From: Calocera cornea HHB12733
Lineage: Eukaryota; Basidiomycota; Dacrymycetes; Dacrymycetales; Dacrymycetaceae
Direction of reading: 5' to 3'
NCBI GenBank assembly: GCA_001632435.1
Contig: KV423964.1
Span: 1 to 64,000 of the forward strand
DNA: 64,000 nucleotides
Made by a program: the position numbers and the translations under genes. Of the stretch, positions 25,622 through 37,539 are shown in pieces. Positions within the stretch are counted from its first letter, which is position 1. The number at the start of each line of letters is the position of its first letter. A model generated the notes under the pieces. It had not been told where the DNA came from. It searched no databases and was given only the letters and a program-made list of their open reading frames with translations.

Positions 25622-26098
25622 TCAGGGCCGCCTAGCATCGTGCTCCTCCGCCTCCTCATCGTCATGCAGGAACACCTCTGCTGGCGGGCCATCCTCGCTC
25701 AGTCGTATCCTCCCTTCGTGCGGCCGGAGAAGCCTCTTCAGCCTGCATATAGCATCATTATGCATTCCCATAGACATGAAGAAGCAAGACACGCACGGTT
25801 GGGCAATCGTCACCAGCTTCCCTGCCCTTCGGTAGAGGAGGAAGATGAAGCATATGCCGAGAAGGGAGACGAGCAGCCAGAGGATTCCAGGTGTTATCGG
25901 GGCTGTCTCGGACGGGCGGGGCACGCGTTTCGGACCTGCAAGGTGACCATCAGCTTCTGGGATTAATAGGTGCAGGCAGGAGGAGGATGCACCTCGCGGG
26001 ATGCCGCCATCTGGAGAGGTGCGAGATCAGCCCGAGTTGATGAACCGGATGGAGGACATCGACGTACCATCCACCTCATCTCTCGCATACAGATACAT
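25622..26098 (-). CDS. Small single-pass membrane protein
   Basis: Three exons (complement 26068-26098, 25993-26010 and 25622-25935) join in phase to about 120 residues. The middle exon is only 18 nt. An acidic, Pro-containing N-terminus precedes one strong membrane segment, PGILWLLVSLLGICFIFLLY, then a Cys-containing patch (QPCVSCFF), a basic helix (CRLKRLLRPHEGR) and an acidic C-terminus. No signal cleavage site is evident, so a type-II or tail-in topology in an internal membrane is likely. I do not recognise the family. The short exons rest on splice signals alone; a longer single-exon frame starting at 25924 gives 100 residues. Confidence 0.5.
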
Positions 26099-27195
26099 CT
26101 TGGGAAGTGGTTGTGTGGACTCAATTCAGGTGAGGATGCTCTCGGGGCAAAAGAGCATGTGAGAGGGGCGCATACAACAGGCTGGGAGCAGCGCCGGCGC
26201 AGCCTGGCACAATGAACCCTGATTGTGACCGCTGGCAGGTGGTGCTGGTGGTACAGGCGCTTTTGAGCCGTTGAGTTGTACATAGGTCAGAGGATATCAT
26301 GGAGGCTTCGCATGTATTACCAGCTGGCTCAAATCGGACAGACCAGTCAATGTTTAGCTATGTGGCCTGCAGGGGAAGACCCATTTGGATGCCTGCCCTA
26401 CCCAACGAGTCGATGTCAGCACCTCGGCAGCCTGGCAGTGAGCAGGAGGTGGAGGGGGACAAGGGCCAAGCCGATCTGGATGTTATACTGATTATGAGTG
26501 AGGTGTGCTGCTCACAATTTTTTTGTTTGACCGTTGTCAAACAATTAGTTGTGTTAATGACCCTTTGCAGCTGCGGACATGCCTCCTCACAAACTGACAA
26601 TAATGCTCCCGGAGCCTGCATCCAAAGCGAACAAGGACACAGACGCTTGCACGGCTTCTTCGTCTTCCAACAAACTGCTTCTGTTGCTCCAGTCGCATGG
26701 AGCACAGAACTATACCAGCTTTGGTATTACTTGGTCCTATGACCTGCCTGCCTATAGATGCTGAGGGCTGCCTGCCCATGTGCTACTGTCAATGAAAGAA
26801 CAGAGCTAGCTTTTTGTTTGAGTGCGAGAGTCACACTCAAACAAAAAGCTAGCTCTCGAAGAGCATAAAAAGTTGCTGATGTTCAGCTTGCAATGCAAGG
26901 GCACTGGATAGCTCTTGTTCCTGGATTGATATTCTTGACAGCATCCTGATAGTCGATGTCTCTCTGCATTACTGTTCTTCCCTCCCCTGTGACTCTGATC
27001 AACAAACAACGCTATTGATCCCCACCGCTGTCACCCTGGTCCTCTTGGTCGACACCGGCAGATACACTGCCGTCTTCCAGTACGTCTTCCCCTCTCCCCT
27101 TCCCGCTCGTTTCGCTCCCCACTTACCCGACTGCTGGTCAGCCCCTGCACAGTCACTCCCCACCCTACCAGACTATCTCACCCCACCAATACACC
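26099..27195. other. Intergenic, with one strong hairpin
   Basis: No gene is supported. The right part is a leader/promoter region similar to that upstream of the inverted paralog at 39702, with pyrimidine-rich blocks and a shared ACTGCTGGTCAG segment, and the perfect hairpin at 26803-26855. Confidence 0.45.
26803..26855. repeat. Perfect 22-bp inverted repeat
   Basis: Left arm GAGCTAGCTTTTTGTTTGAG plus TG, a 9-nt loop, and the exact complement at 26834-26855. It lies about 340 bp upstream of ATG 27196. Confidence 0.95.
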
Positions 27196-28706
27196 ATGAC
27201 ACCCCGTCGAGTCCGCGTCCCTCCGGCATGCCTGCACCCCTCGGCTTTTGAAGCCCAAGTCACCCTCTCACCGCCAGACCTGCACCCCTCGCGCTCCTCG
27301 CTGGCTGACTCCCTCTCTGCCGCTTCCCTCCGCACGCTCGTCTACGACCTTCCCGACGCCCCTCTCCCTGAGTCCTCCCCCGTGCATATATCCTTGGTCA
27401 TCATCGACAAAGAGGCTATAGAGCCTTCGGTGACGCGTGACATATTGGATATGTACGCGGCACGAATTGGGGAGGGCGGGCTCGCGGTGCATATGGAGGA
27501 GGTGGTGGGGTCCTATCTGGAGGGCCCCGAGGCGGACGCCCATGGGCTGGCCGAAGACGCGATCGTCAATGACCGCACCTTCCCGGAGCCGGAGAGCGAC
27601 GACATCTCCCTGGGGCTGTCTATTCCAGCATCGTCGATGTCCCCGGTGCCCGTGCTGCCCCATTCGCCGGATGGTAGCCTCTCGAGTGGCTTTGGGCTGG
27701 ACGTCCACCCCCGCCCCATCTCCCTCGCGTCGGGACCGACCCTGCGCACCCCGCCTCCCCGCCCCACGCCCCACAACCCGGAGAGCAGCTTCAGCCCCTT
27801 CCAAGCTGGGACGCTGCTCACTATCGACCCTGTCCCCTTGTTCTCGCCTATGGGCTCGGCGGAGAGCGACGCCTCGGACACTGGGGAGACTGTCCCGTTG
27901 CTCAGGTACGATCCGGGCGATTTCCTTGTCCTCTCCGCGGTCGACGCCCAGCCCAACTCCCACAACACTGCGGCGGACTTCCCAGGCACGGAGGGGAACA
28001 CAGCAGCCAGCCAGCTCCGCTCCGAGCTCGCGCTCACCAGACGCTTCCTCCACGCCACCTCATCCGCCGAGGCCTCCCCGCTGCTTGAACTTCAGGTCGA
28101 TGACCCACAAGCCGTTATTGAGCAGATCCTTCGCCGTGCGGATAGCTCTGATGCGGATGCGCGCTCGCACCACGTCCCACCCGAGGGCGAGCGGCACCTG
28201 GATGCTATGACCGGCAGTATTGGCCGGGACAGCGGACATTTGCGCCGGCATGCCGTGGCAGAGGGCATCCCCAGCCCAATCTCGAGTTTGGGGGAGACGA
28301 GGTGGGGCTTCGTGAGCACGGAGACGCCTAGTGAGCTCAGGTTTGATGAGATGAACCTAGACGTTAGTGAGACTTGGGGTGAGTGCGCTGGGCTACGCCC
28401 TGTACCGGGTGAGGTATAAAGCTGATGAGGGCAGCAGACCTCTGGCTCCAACAGCAGTTCCCCATGGGCAACAACGCGCTTGTGGAGCAGAGCCGGGCAC
28501 AGGAGAAGGCCGAGAAAGCGGTCTTGGAAGCGGTGTTTGCTCGTGAGCTCCATGCCCGGTTGCAGGCTCTGGTGGTCCAGAGAAGGCAGGAGAGGAAATC
28601 CGAGGGGACGGGCTTTGGTCTGGCGATTGTTGCCGCTGGTGCATCTCTGCTGACTGCATATTTCCTAATAACTGTCTTTACATACATACTGTACGCGCCC
28701 GGGTAG
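27196..28706 (+). CDS. MSP-less paralog of the VAP-like protein; tail-anchored
   Basis: Exons 27196-28378 and 28438-28706 encode about 483 residues. Exon 1 is exactly as long (1,183 nt) as exon 1 of the minus-strand paralog at 39702 and is similar throughout; for example both have SSLADSL, TRRFLHATSSAEAS and SDADARSHHVP. Exon 2 corresponds to only the last part of the paralog's final exon: a charged helix with EKAEKAV, RRQERKSEG, then the membrane anchor GLAIVAAGASLLTAYFLI. The three exons coding the MSP domain are absent. The protein should sit in the ER or another internal membrane by its C-terminus. Without the FFAT-binding MSP domain it cannot tether partners as VAP proteins do. The frame is intact, so it may be expressed. 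Confidence 0.7.
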
Positions 28707-29399
28707 TTTCTCAATGAAGTATCACCCGCAGCTCTATAGGGATCCGGATCCAGCTCCAAATTTGCTGATCTGAGTAGTAGTCGTGAAGGCACAGGATGGC
28801 CACAGTTTCAGCGGTGCTGCTCATGGCTTCAGACGTCACAGCTATAACATAAAGTCTGCAGATCGGCGGTACTGGAACAGAAGGAGCACAAAGAACGCCG
28901 GAGCAATCCCTCCTCTTCGCCCTCCCCGATGCTACATGGGCTTGATGCCCCTGCAGCTGGACAAGGGGGTCACTGAGTAGCTGGACCACTCCTGCATTGA
29001 TGTGTGCATGTCGATGTCACAGATCTGCATTGGAGGACAGGGCTCTATCTCGGAGTGCTCCTCAGGTGAGAGTGCAGTTGCTGGCCGTTGAGACAAGACT
29101 ACTGGGCGCGCCAACTCGCCCGATAAATGAAATTCGGCAGGACGGCATCTCGGCACGGGCGTCCCTATGTCGGGCGCGTCCCCCAGTCCCTATCGCGTGG
29201 TTCGGCCTTCCCGTTCCCTATCCGTCCGAGGGATGATAACCACGCCGAACGCTCAACACCTCAGATAACGCTACTACAGAATTCCGGTCCTGCATAAATA
29301 GTCAGAATGACTCGTGCTATGTTGACTGCTGCTCCTGCTCGACCGATTTCTCTTGCTCTGGCTTCTGCTGTCGTTTCTGCACCATAGACAGAGTACAGC
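28707..29399. other. Intergenic, amidase promoter region
   Basis: No gene is supported. It contains the 3' flank of the MSP-less gene and the upstream region of the amidase. No clear motif was picked out. Confidence 0.45.
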
Positions 29400-31357
29400 A
29401 TGGGCGACACCGCAACCGCCCAGTCCGCGCCGAAGGAAAACTGGAAGTCGGTTGCTGCGCGCAAGAAGGCCGCTCAGACCGCAGCCATCCCCAAGGAGTG
29501 GATCATCGAGCTTCCCGAGGCGACGAGGCGGAACGTGACTAGCGTGCCGAAGGAGTGCGGCGTGCTCAGCGCGAAGGAGCTCGAGATCACCGACTTGAAG
29601 GATGTGGATGCGTTGCTGAAGAAGCTTGCGAGTGGGGAGTGGAGCGCGGTTGAGGTCACTACGGCGTACTACAAGCGCGCGGTTGTCGCACACCAGGTGG
29701 TGAGTATCCCGGCTACGGCCATGGGTGCACGGGCTGACAGAAGCAGGTCAACTGCCTCACAGAGATCTACATCGACAAGGCCCTTGCATGGGCCACCGAG
29801 CTCGACAAAGCGCTCGCAGCGACTGGCGAACCCGTCGGCCCCTTGCACGGCCTTCCCATCTCGCTCAAAGACCAGATCTGCATCGAAGGGCTCGACACCG
29901 TCATGGGCTACGTGGCGTGGGTCGACCGCCCCGCAGCCAAGAACGCCGTGCTCGTCGACATCCTCCTCGACGCGGGGGCAGTGCCGTTTGTGCGGACGAA
30001 CGTGCCCCAGACGCTCATGTGGGGCGAGACGTTCAACGTCGTGTTTGGGAGGACGCTTAATCCGCATAACCGGAATTTGGCGGCGGGAGGGAGCAGCGGG
30101 GGCGAGGGTGCGCTCCTCGGGATGGGAGGGAGCCCGCTCGGTGTCGGCTCAGTGCGTCCACCTTATCTCAACTGTTTTGGTGGTTCTGACCGTGGAGCAG
30201 GACATCGGCGGCAGCATCCGCAATCCCGCGGCAGTGAACGGCCTATACGGCCTGCGCCCCTCATACGACCGCATCCCCTACGAGGGCGCCGTGAACTCGG
30301 GCCAAGGGCAGGAGGCAATCTCCTCCGTCCTCGGGCCGATGACGCGGCACGTCTCGGGGCTCAAAGCATTCACCAAGGCCGTGCTGGACGCCAAGCCCTG
30401 GACGCGCGACCCGTACTGCGTGCGCAAGCCGTGGGACGAGGCCTCGTACGCCCTTGCCGAGCATGGGCGCGGGGAAAAGCTCTGCTTCGCCATCATGTGG
30501 GATGACGGGATCGTGCGCCCGCTCCCGCCCGTGCGGCGTGCGCTGCAGCGCGCCAAGGCCGCCCTCGAGGCTGCGGGGCACACAGTTGTCGACTGGGTCC
30601 CGCCCGTCAAGCACGCCGACTTCCGCCCCGTCGTCCTGTCCATCTTTGGTGCCGCGGCCGGGGAAGACGTGCTCGAGACGGTGCAACAGTCTGGCGAGCC
30701 CGCTCTGAGCACGATGGACCCGAGCAAGCCGCCCAAGGACAGGGTGGACGCGCCCGAGGGGGGTAAGCTCGTGTGGAAGCGGGATGGGCGGCCCGACCCC
30801 GTCGCGCTGAGCAGCTACGAGTTCTTTAATGTGTGCTGGAAGAAGCGCGAGCTGCAGAGGCTGTATCTCGAGGGGTGGATGGCCACCAAGGAGAAGACCG
30901 GTACCGGCAGGCCCGTGGATGCGATCATCACTCCTGTCGGGCCGTACCCCGCGCCGCCGCACGGGAACCATATGTGAGTCCTGTTACGGCTCTGAGCAGG
31001 ATGTGGCTTCGATCTGATGCTGATGTGCGTATAGACACGCGTTCTTCACGACGTGGTGCAACATCCTCGACTACCCCGCATCCGTCTTCCCCGTCACGGT
31101 CGTCGACCCGCAGCTGGATCTGCCCGAGGAGAGGACCGAGTTCTTCGGGCCGGAGGACGAGAAGGTCCATGCGCTCTGTACGCTTCTCTTGCCCCTATCA
31201 CTTGCGCAGCTGCTGACCAAGTTGCTTCTCAGACTCCTCCGCCGATATTTTCAAGGATGCACCTATCAACCTTCAGCTCGTTGGTCAGCGATGGGAGGAA
31301 GAGGCAGTCATTGGCATGACCGAGCTGGTCGATGCCGCGATGGCTGCGTACAAGTAG
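29400..31357 (+). CDS. Amidase-signature hydrolase (general/acetamidase-like)
   Basis: Exons 29400-29699, 29747-30151, 30201-30973, 31035-31177 and 31233-31357 give about 581 residues, usual for fungal amidases. They hydrolyse amides to acids and ammonia, often for nitrogen supply, with a Ser-cisSer-Lys triad. The catalytic Lys is in PISLKDQ, the Gly/Ser-rich block is AAGGSSGGEGALLG, and the nucleophile region is DIGGSIRNPA. The downstream blocks GLYGLRPSYDRIPYEG, SVLGPMTRHV and YPASVFPVT are also typical. Splice joins such as HQV|VNCLTE and GVGS|DIGGS restore family consensus. No signal peptide, so probably cytosolic. The substrate cannot be assigned. Confidence 0.93.
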
Positions 31358-31545
31358 AAGCTGCTGCATCGGAATTCTCAGGGATAGAGCCGCTCCTCAT
31401 AATTCATTGGGTTAGACGATCAAGGACGAGGATTAAATGCACTGCAATTTCTATCTATTGCTCGTATATCCGTTTTTGTGACGATTGTGCTACATGAGCT
31501 CGAAGGCGAGTGTTGTACGATGCGTGAAATGCTAGTTAGTTTCCA

Positions 31546-33826
31546 TCACCTCCTTGTCCCCTGGTGCTGTACAGATTGCATCCGTGCGATGGTCGCGATC
31601 GTGTCGAGCTTCGACATGGCGCTGGTTACGAGGCTATTGTGGAGAGCATAAGATGCCAATCCATTGGCACTGGAAGGCATAGCCGTGGAGGTGTGGGAAG
31701 CCGAAGCAGTACCAGAGGCAGAAACATCCGTTGGATAAGCCCAGTATCCTGTCGTATACGAAGCGGTAGCCGTGCCTGTCGGCACAACTCGCTGATGTCC
31801 GCGGCTAGGGCGACGAGTTGATTCAGCAGAAGAATATCCGTGTTGATCATACATAGTTGCGGTCGATGAAGAGATGGCGTGTGGTGCCGGATTACGGGCC
31901 GCTGGAGAGTGAGGGTACGTGGTTCGAGAGATTGGCATTACAGGAAGAGTAGAAGCCTGGAAGTCATAGCCATTCGTGTGGAGATGAGTCGGCACGGAGA
32001 CAGGCTGTGGACGAGATGTATGCGTACTAGGAGCCGGAACAGTGAGCAGAGGAAGAGCAGACGGATGTCGGGGATGAATGGGGGGCAGCGAAATAGGTTC
32101 CATCCTGGACTTCACAGTACGAGAGCTGTGAGGTTGGACTGCCGTTCCAGAAGTTAGAGGATGGAGAGCTGAAGAAGTATTCGTAGATTGCGGAATGGTA
32201 CTTCGTGTTGGCTGGTTCGTAGAGCCAGCCTGATTTCCCATAACGCGCCTTGTCGTGCTAGACATGGAGAGGTTAGCGGGTACGGCAGAGACAGGGTCTG
32301 GTACGTGTGAGAGAGCGCTTCGTTTACGAGAATCGGGAAGGGAAACAGTAGTATCGTCACAAGACATTGCATTCGCGATTTCAACAGGCAGTGCAGGTTG
32401 AGGGTCCTGTTCCTTAGCAAACCAGAACGTGAAGCGAGGTGTCCTGTCGGAAGGAGAAGGTGCAGCATCCCAGTCAACCGCAGGAAAGAAAGTCCGGGGA
32501 GCGTGTCGGGCATGAGACGACTTGGCCTTGATAGCAGCAGGAGCAGTGAACCGTATCTTCTTCGCGGGAGGAGCTTCGATCGAGGAGGAGGACGGTGGCA
32601 TCTTGCGAGTCTTGCTACGTGACGATCTGGTAGTTGGGGCAATGCGAGGCGGGGCGACTTTCGACGCGGTGGAGGTGGAAGATGCATGTGATTTGAATAT
32701 ATGCGGTTTGGATGCTTGCGATTTGGATGCTTGCGATGTGGATGCTTGTGGTTTGGATGCCTGAAGCTTACTCGGTTCTTTGGGCGGCTCATGCTTGACT
32801 TTGTCGGCGGTCTCGATATCGACAGGATCGTCCGGTTTAGCTTCGTCTTGAGATGCACGACGTAAGCGGAAACGTCTCATGGCGAACCACTGGCTGACAC
32901 GATGCGAGTCGATATGGACTCTATGAGCGAGCTTCTTGCGAGCTTCCATGCTCGGATTCGGGTCCTTGGCGAAATATTCCTCCAAGGTGACCTTCTTGTC
33001 GCCGTCAATCAAGCTGCGGGTAGAGGAAGATCGGCCAGGTCGACTAACTGGGCTGGAAGACTGTGCTTGCGATTTCGAATTGGGCGTAGTGAAATTGGGC
33101 GAAGGAACATGGTCATCTGGGATGCATAGAGGTCCTGAAGCGTTGGATTTAGCGGGAGTAGAAGCATTCGTGTGGGTCGGTAGGGGAATGACATCGTTCT
33201 TTGGAGTCACGAGCTCTTCGTCGCTTTCGGTGATATCGGAGTCACCATCGCCTGTCCCGGCCTCCGAACAGGAGGAATCCAAGAAATCGAAGTCGTCTAA
33301 TGCCGTCTGAAGTTCGCGATCCATTGTATCATGCGTATCCACGGGTTTGTGAGCTTCGAACCATGCACGAATGGTCGCATGGGATCGTCCCATGATCAGC
33401 GAGAGATGTCGGATCTCCAACCCAGAGGGGTTCTTATTGAGCATGTATGCATGTTTGAGGAGTTTAAGCTCGTCAATCTTGGAGAGTTCACTTCTTTCGT
33501 TGGTGAGACCCATGATGGTTAGTGTCGGATCTTGCGTCTTTCGCTTCGTCGGGGAGGGGGATCGCCGTCCTTTGAGTGTGGGCGACGATACCTTGGCCTG
33601 CCTTGGACATCAGTATATGCACAAGGTAACCGGTCAGCGGACGCACCGATACTGGCCCGGCTACCGATCCCCTCGCCACTGGGCGGGCCCCCTTAGCATC
33701 ATCTCTACTGGATTTGGTTTTCACGGCAGGGGTACGCGCAACCCCTGAGCGTTGCCTGACGGAGGCACGGTCAGAACCCGCGTTGTGCAGAATGTGCTCC
33801 ACACACCTCCTTTTATTTCGTGCCAT
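31546..33826 (-). CDS. Protein with two degenerate homeodomains
   Basis: Exons 33647-33826 and 31546-33597 (complement) give about 743 residues. Near residue 100 is a homeodomain-like three-helix segment ending IRAWFEAHK. About 170 residues later is a second (LEEYFAKDPNPS ... LAHRVHIDSHRVSQWFAMRR) with a basic RFRLRR extension. Both keep the Trp-Phe of the recognition helix, but the usually invariant Asn is Ala in the first and Met in the second. The rest is Ser/Thr/Pro/Lys-rich, with repeated SKPQAS-like units and a likely nuclear signal (PPAKKIRF). It should be a nuclear, DNA-associated protein. It is not flanked by a mitochondrial intermediate peptidase gene, so there is no support for a mating-type locus. 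The start at 33826 uses a GTGCGT intron that keeps phase. Confidence 0.75.
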
Positions 33827-35002
33827 AGAACAGATCTACCTTCGGAGATGTCGTATGGTATTGATATACTCGATGATGGTCGGACGTGGTGGGAGTGCAC
33901 GTCGACTGTTCTCCGTGGCGGCATCCATCGACGCGTCGGAATCACGTGGTGGCGCAAGAAGCTCTGGCGGAACTCGCGAGGGGATCACTGCTCCATTCGC
34001 TCGGTTCTCACCTGTGTATGTCCAAACTGCTTCACACGAAATGGTACTAGACCATATTGGGTTCGATCACCTGCATTGCATAAAGAGTGAGACGAGCAAT
34101 GTCGTCTCTCGACGAATCCAATTTTAGGGACAACGCCGAACCAGCTCCCGCTCGACCATCTCATGAGACGGCGAAAACGGATATCTTCTTTGCCCTCGGC
34201 TATCTCACGTCTATCTTGCTCGTCGTTGTCTTCAAGCTACACTTGAGACTGCCCCTAAGTACGCTCATCCACTCCGCAAGCTCGAGCAGGTTAATGGAGA
34301 GTCGCTAACGGAACCTGCCTCAGGAGAGAAGCCGTGCGAACGGCTTCTATGGAGTGGACTCTAGGGACGCTCGACTCTTAAGGCAGTCGTTCGTGTGCTT
34401 CTCAAAGCTCAACACGGCATGAAGGAGAGCATTCGGTGCCGAGTGCATGCTTTGACTTGCAAGGGACTGCTGGTCCGGGTGCGACCATATCCACCGTCTT
34501 CGAACCATGTGCCTTGGAGCAGTGCTGCACATGCTCTCAACGCTGCCTCTCGCTTCTCTATGAAGCTATATCCGCGGAATCAGTATCCACAAGCCATATT
34601 AGGCAACATTTAGTTTCTCCGCCTAGGAGGTAAGTCTATAACTATCATCGTCGGGTTTGCTATAATTTGTTCACCTCGTAGGGGACAGCCAAGATGCATC
34701 TGAGGAGGTGCAACAGGAGCTTCGCTTGCGCGCCTCTTGACGCAATTGCTTCGCTCCGGCGTTTGCCACTACGTACAAGGCGACATCAGTGACCTTGCTG
34801 CCCCGTTGCTTCACTCGTGACACGAGGCACTCTATTCTGGGCCTGTCATGCACTCAGCGATCTAGGGGTTGCAAGCTCTACGTCGCCATTGCATAGGGGT
34901 GACGCAGCCGGACCTTCTCTACATAAATTGCAATGGCTCTCTATGGTGTGCTGCCATCGGACTCGACTCACTCCTCGTTTTGCTCAACCTCACACCGCCA
35001 AC
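33827..35002. other. Intergenic with a possible small TM gene relic
   Basis: Apart from the frame at 34099 nothing convincing is present. A GTAAGT...CGTAG pair at about 34631-34681 could be a leader intron of a transcript running toward the PX-GH5 gene. Confidence 0.4.
34099..34308 (+). pseudogene. Small single-TM protein, probably frameshifted
   Basis: ATG 34099 opens a frame with a hydrophilic N-terminus and one membrane segment, LGYLTSILLVVVFKLHL. It then stops after about 70 residues at TAA 34306-34308. In the +2 frame the sequence right after LRLP continues as KYAHPLRKLEQVNGESLTEP and remains open to 34361, which reads better than the original frame. This suggests an indel near 34256 in a formerly longer protein, or an unrecognised intron. 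No family is recognised. Confidence 0.3.
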
Positions 35003-36781
35003 ATGGTCGTCTTCGCACTGTCGGTACCATCCCATTCGACTCGTTCAAAGCCGTCAACGCACGTCGTGTATCAGATTGTACTTGAGGATACCGTTTCAAA
35101 GCGCCCTGCGACGATCTACCGACGATACCGAGACATCGCTGCGTTGCACGATCGCCTGCTCAAGGAGGTCTCCGCCGCGCCGCTTTACCAACCGCCGCCA
35201 AAGTCGACTTTCACCCTCGGTGGTGGAGAGGCCCAGCACCCTTTGATCCACACCATCAAGCCACACGCTTGGCTGGACGAAGATTTTCTCGAGCAACGCA
35301 GGAGGCTACTGGAGCGCTACTTGCAGGCGCTCGTTCAGGGACGGCATGCCATATGGAAGAATAGCAAAGCGTGGACCGAATTCATCTCCGAGGAGGGCTC
35401 GCCCCAGCCCAACGTTCCTCCTTTCCCCCCGTCGGCACTGCCTATACCGTCCAAAAGTGGGAAAGACGGTGATGCGCAAGAAGCCGTCACGTCAACAGGT
35501 ATTGGTGGAGTTGTGAGGGTGAGTGCATCGCCCTATATCGGAGCTAATGTAAGTGGGCATGCTCTACGTCCTCCCGTCACTGATGTTGTCCAGTCGTACT
35601 ACCTCCATACGATTCCGGACCCTAATCGCTACACTATTTTGTCTCAACTGGCTGTTTCCGGATTCACGGTCGTTCGCATATTCATCAATCAAGTCCAAGC
35701 CAATAATAAGGGTAGCGGGAACGCGGCATACAACGATGTCGAGACTGGCAGCGTCGGCAATTGGGATGACTCGGTGTGCCGCCTATCCCGCAAGGCTTCC
35801 TGTCCCGAGCTGACATCCTTGCAGGTCCTCCAAGCTATCGATAGCATGATGGTCGAATGCAAGGTGCTGGGATTGAAGCTCATCATCGCTCTGCACGACC
35901 GCTACTCTCTAGCTTTCGATGAGGTTGACGTGTATGCAACAACCTATGGAATTGTTCCCGTGGGCACAACGGGGGCTCCCCAGGTGACCGATGCTTCGAA
36001 CTTCTACACTAGCAACGCGGCTCAGAAAGCTTTCGATGCTCGTATCAGCCGTGAGTACTGTAATTCCATCTATATGTGTCTGACGAGTGACATCTGACGT
36101 AGATATTCTGAATCATGTGAACACTCAGCTTGGAAACAAGCCATGGAAGCAGCTCGGCGAAGTGATTTATGCCTTGTAGGTTCCATCCTCGCTTATGCCA
36201 ATTTATCTGTAACGCATGATCAGTGAACCGGAGAACGAATCCCAAGGCTACATGGGCCTTGCGAACTCTAATTGGGCGAACGACCGCGCTGGAACAATCA
36301 AGCAGCTTCTCGGCTCAAACTCGGGCATCCTGGTCTCAAACGGTGGAGGCGTGGACGTAACCACCAGCACCGACTCGACGTGGGCCTATGGGTCTAACTT
36401 CGACATTGTGTGTGTGCACGACTATTCCACGAACCCATGGTCGACCATGCCAACTATTAGCGACGCAAACGGCCAAGTACTTGGGATGGGCAAGACGCTT
36501 CTGTTCGAGGAGGTAGGTTGATAGGCATACTGCCACATCTCTCACTCATGCGCTCTGCAGTGGGGTGCTGAAGGCAGCAACAAGGCCGACGTAATCTATG
36601 CTTATGTGCAAGCGTGCCAAGACTACAACATTCCATGGTGAGAGCCGCATTTTTCTGTTACACATCGACCACTGATGAGTGAGAAAGGTGCTACTGGGAG
36701 GTCGTCATCCCCGGAGCGGGCGCCTCCAACTACGAGGTGTGGACCACGGAGCCGAGCTGGTCCGATCTGACATCCAGTTGA
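35003..36781 (+). CDS. PX domain fused to GH5-like glycoside hydrolase
   Basis: Exons 35003-35773, 35825-36050, 36103-36175, 36224-36512, 36561-36637 and 36688-36781 give about 509 residues. Residues 1-135 look like a phosphoinositide-binding PX domain: VVYQIVLEDT, IYRRYRDIAALHDRLL, PPPKSTF and FLEQRRRLLERYLQALV. From about residue 175 the same open exon continues as a GH5-type barrel: SPYIGANVSGHALRPP, VSGFTVVRIF, IIALHDRYSL, the acid/base motif FEPENES, VCVHDY and the nucleophile-like LFEEWGAEGS. Secreted members of this family begin with a signal peptide; here it is replaced by the PX part. The enzyme would therefore be cytosolic or membrane-associated unless another start is used. Alternatively two genes have fused recently. 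Both catalytic Glu are present. Confidence 0.8.
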
Positions 36782-37539
36782 AGCACGTGCTGTGCTCTTA
36801 AGTTCACTTAGCTGGGCTCGATACCCCTGTTTATTTGCCTTGTTCCAGTCACGACCTTCATGATTATCGCGCGTACACGCTGCGTCTGTGTGTCCATGAG
36901 TCAAGTTGTTTCGGAAGCTCCTAGTGTTAGTAAGTATCATACTATGTACATGATTAGGGATTATTTATTCTGTGTGATGTGGTCAGCCAATGCCTTGCCA
37001 AAGCACCGGCACTCATTGCAGTCCTTGCATAATGCCTCAGCCATTATAGGATCTGTCGCCACTTGTGTCTGGAAAGACTCTGCATGTCAGCTTGTCCTCC
37101 CTTTGACAGCACATTGTAACCGATCTCTCCCGCAAGGAACCCCCCCCGGAGCTCTCAAACTCTTGACTAGTAGGTCTCATTGTCATTGTTGTAGTAGGAC
37201 AATGACAATGAGACCTACTAGGACAATGACAATGAGACCTCAGATTGTATGACCTCAAATTGAACCTTGCCTGCCAAGCGGAGAGGGCTTGGCTGGATGG
37301 ACAGGGAGACCACAGGAGCAAGCGGCCTGCCTAGTGAGCAATACAGGACGCGGCCAACGCCCCTGGACGCTAGGCTAGCCTCAGGGACTACGGAGCGCGT
37401 CTCCCCGCGCATCCCCAAATCGAACGGAGCCAATACTACAGCTCTGGGAGCTAAACCAAATTCGCTGATGTAGATTACAAAGGCATATGGTCTTCATTAT
37501 TGTTTTGCTATAGTGCAAGGAGAAAAGAGACTCGTTTTA
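36782..37539. other. Intergenic with inverted/direct repeat
   Basis: This lies between the PX-GH5 gene and the 3' end of the VAP-like gene. Apart from the repeat at 37170-37240 no gene or RNA was recognised. Confidence 0.45.
37170..37240. repeat. 20-bp inverted repeat with an extra direct copy
   Basis: GTAGGTCTCATTGTCATTGT (37170-37189) pairs exactly with 37199-37218. An 18-bp second copy of the right arm follows at 37223-37240. Confidence 0.95.

Noticed and set aside
31546..33826. Reading the homeodomain gene as a mating-type (matA) HD gene
   Set aside because: There is one gene with two degenerate domains rather than a divergent HD1/HD2 pair, and no mitochondrial intermediate peptidase or beta-flanking gene is seen nearby.
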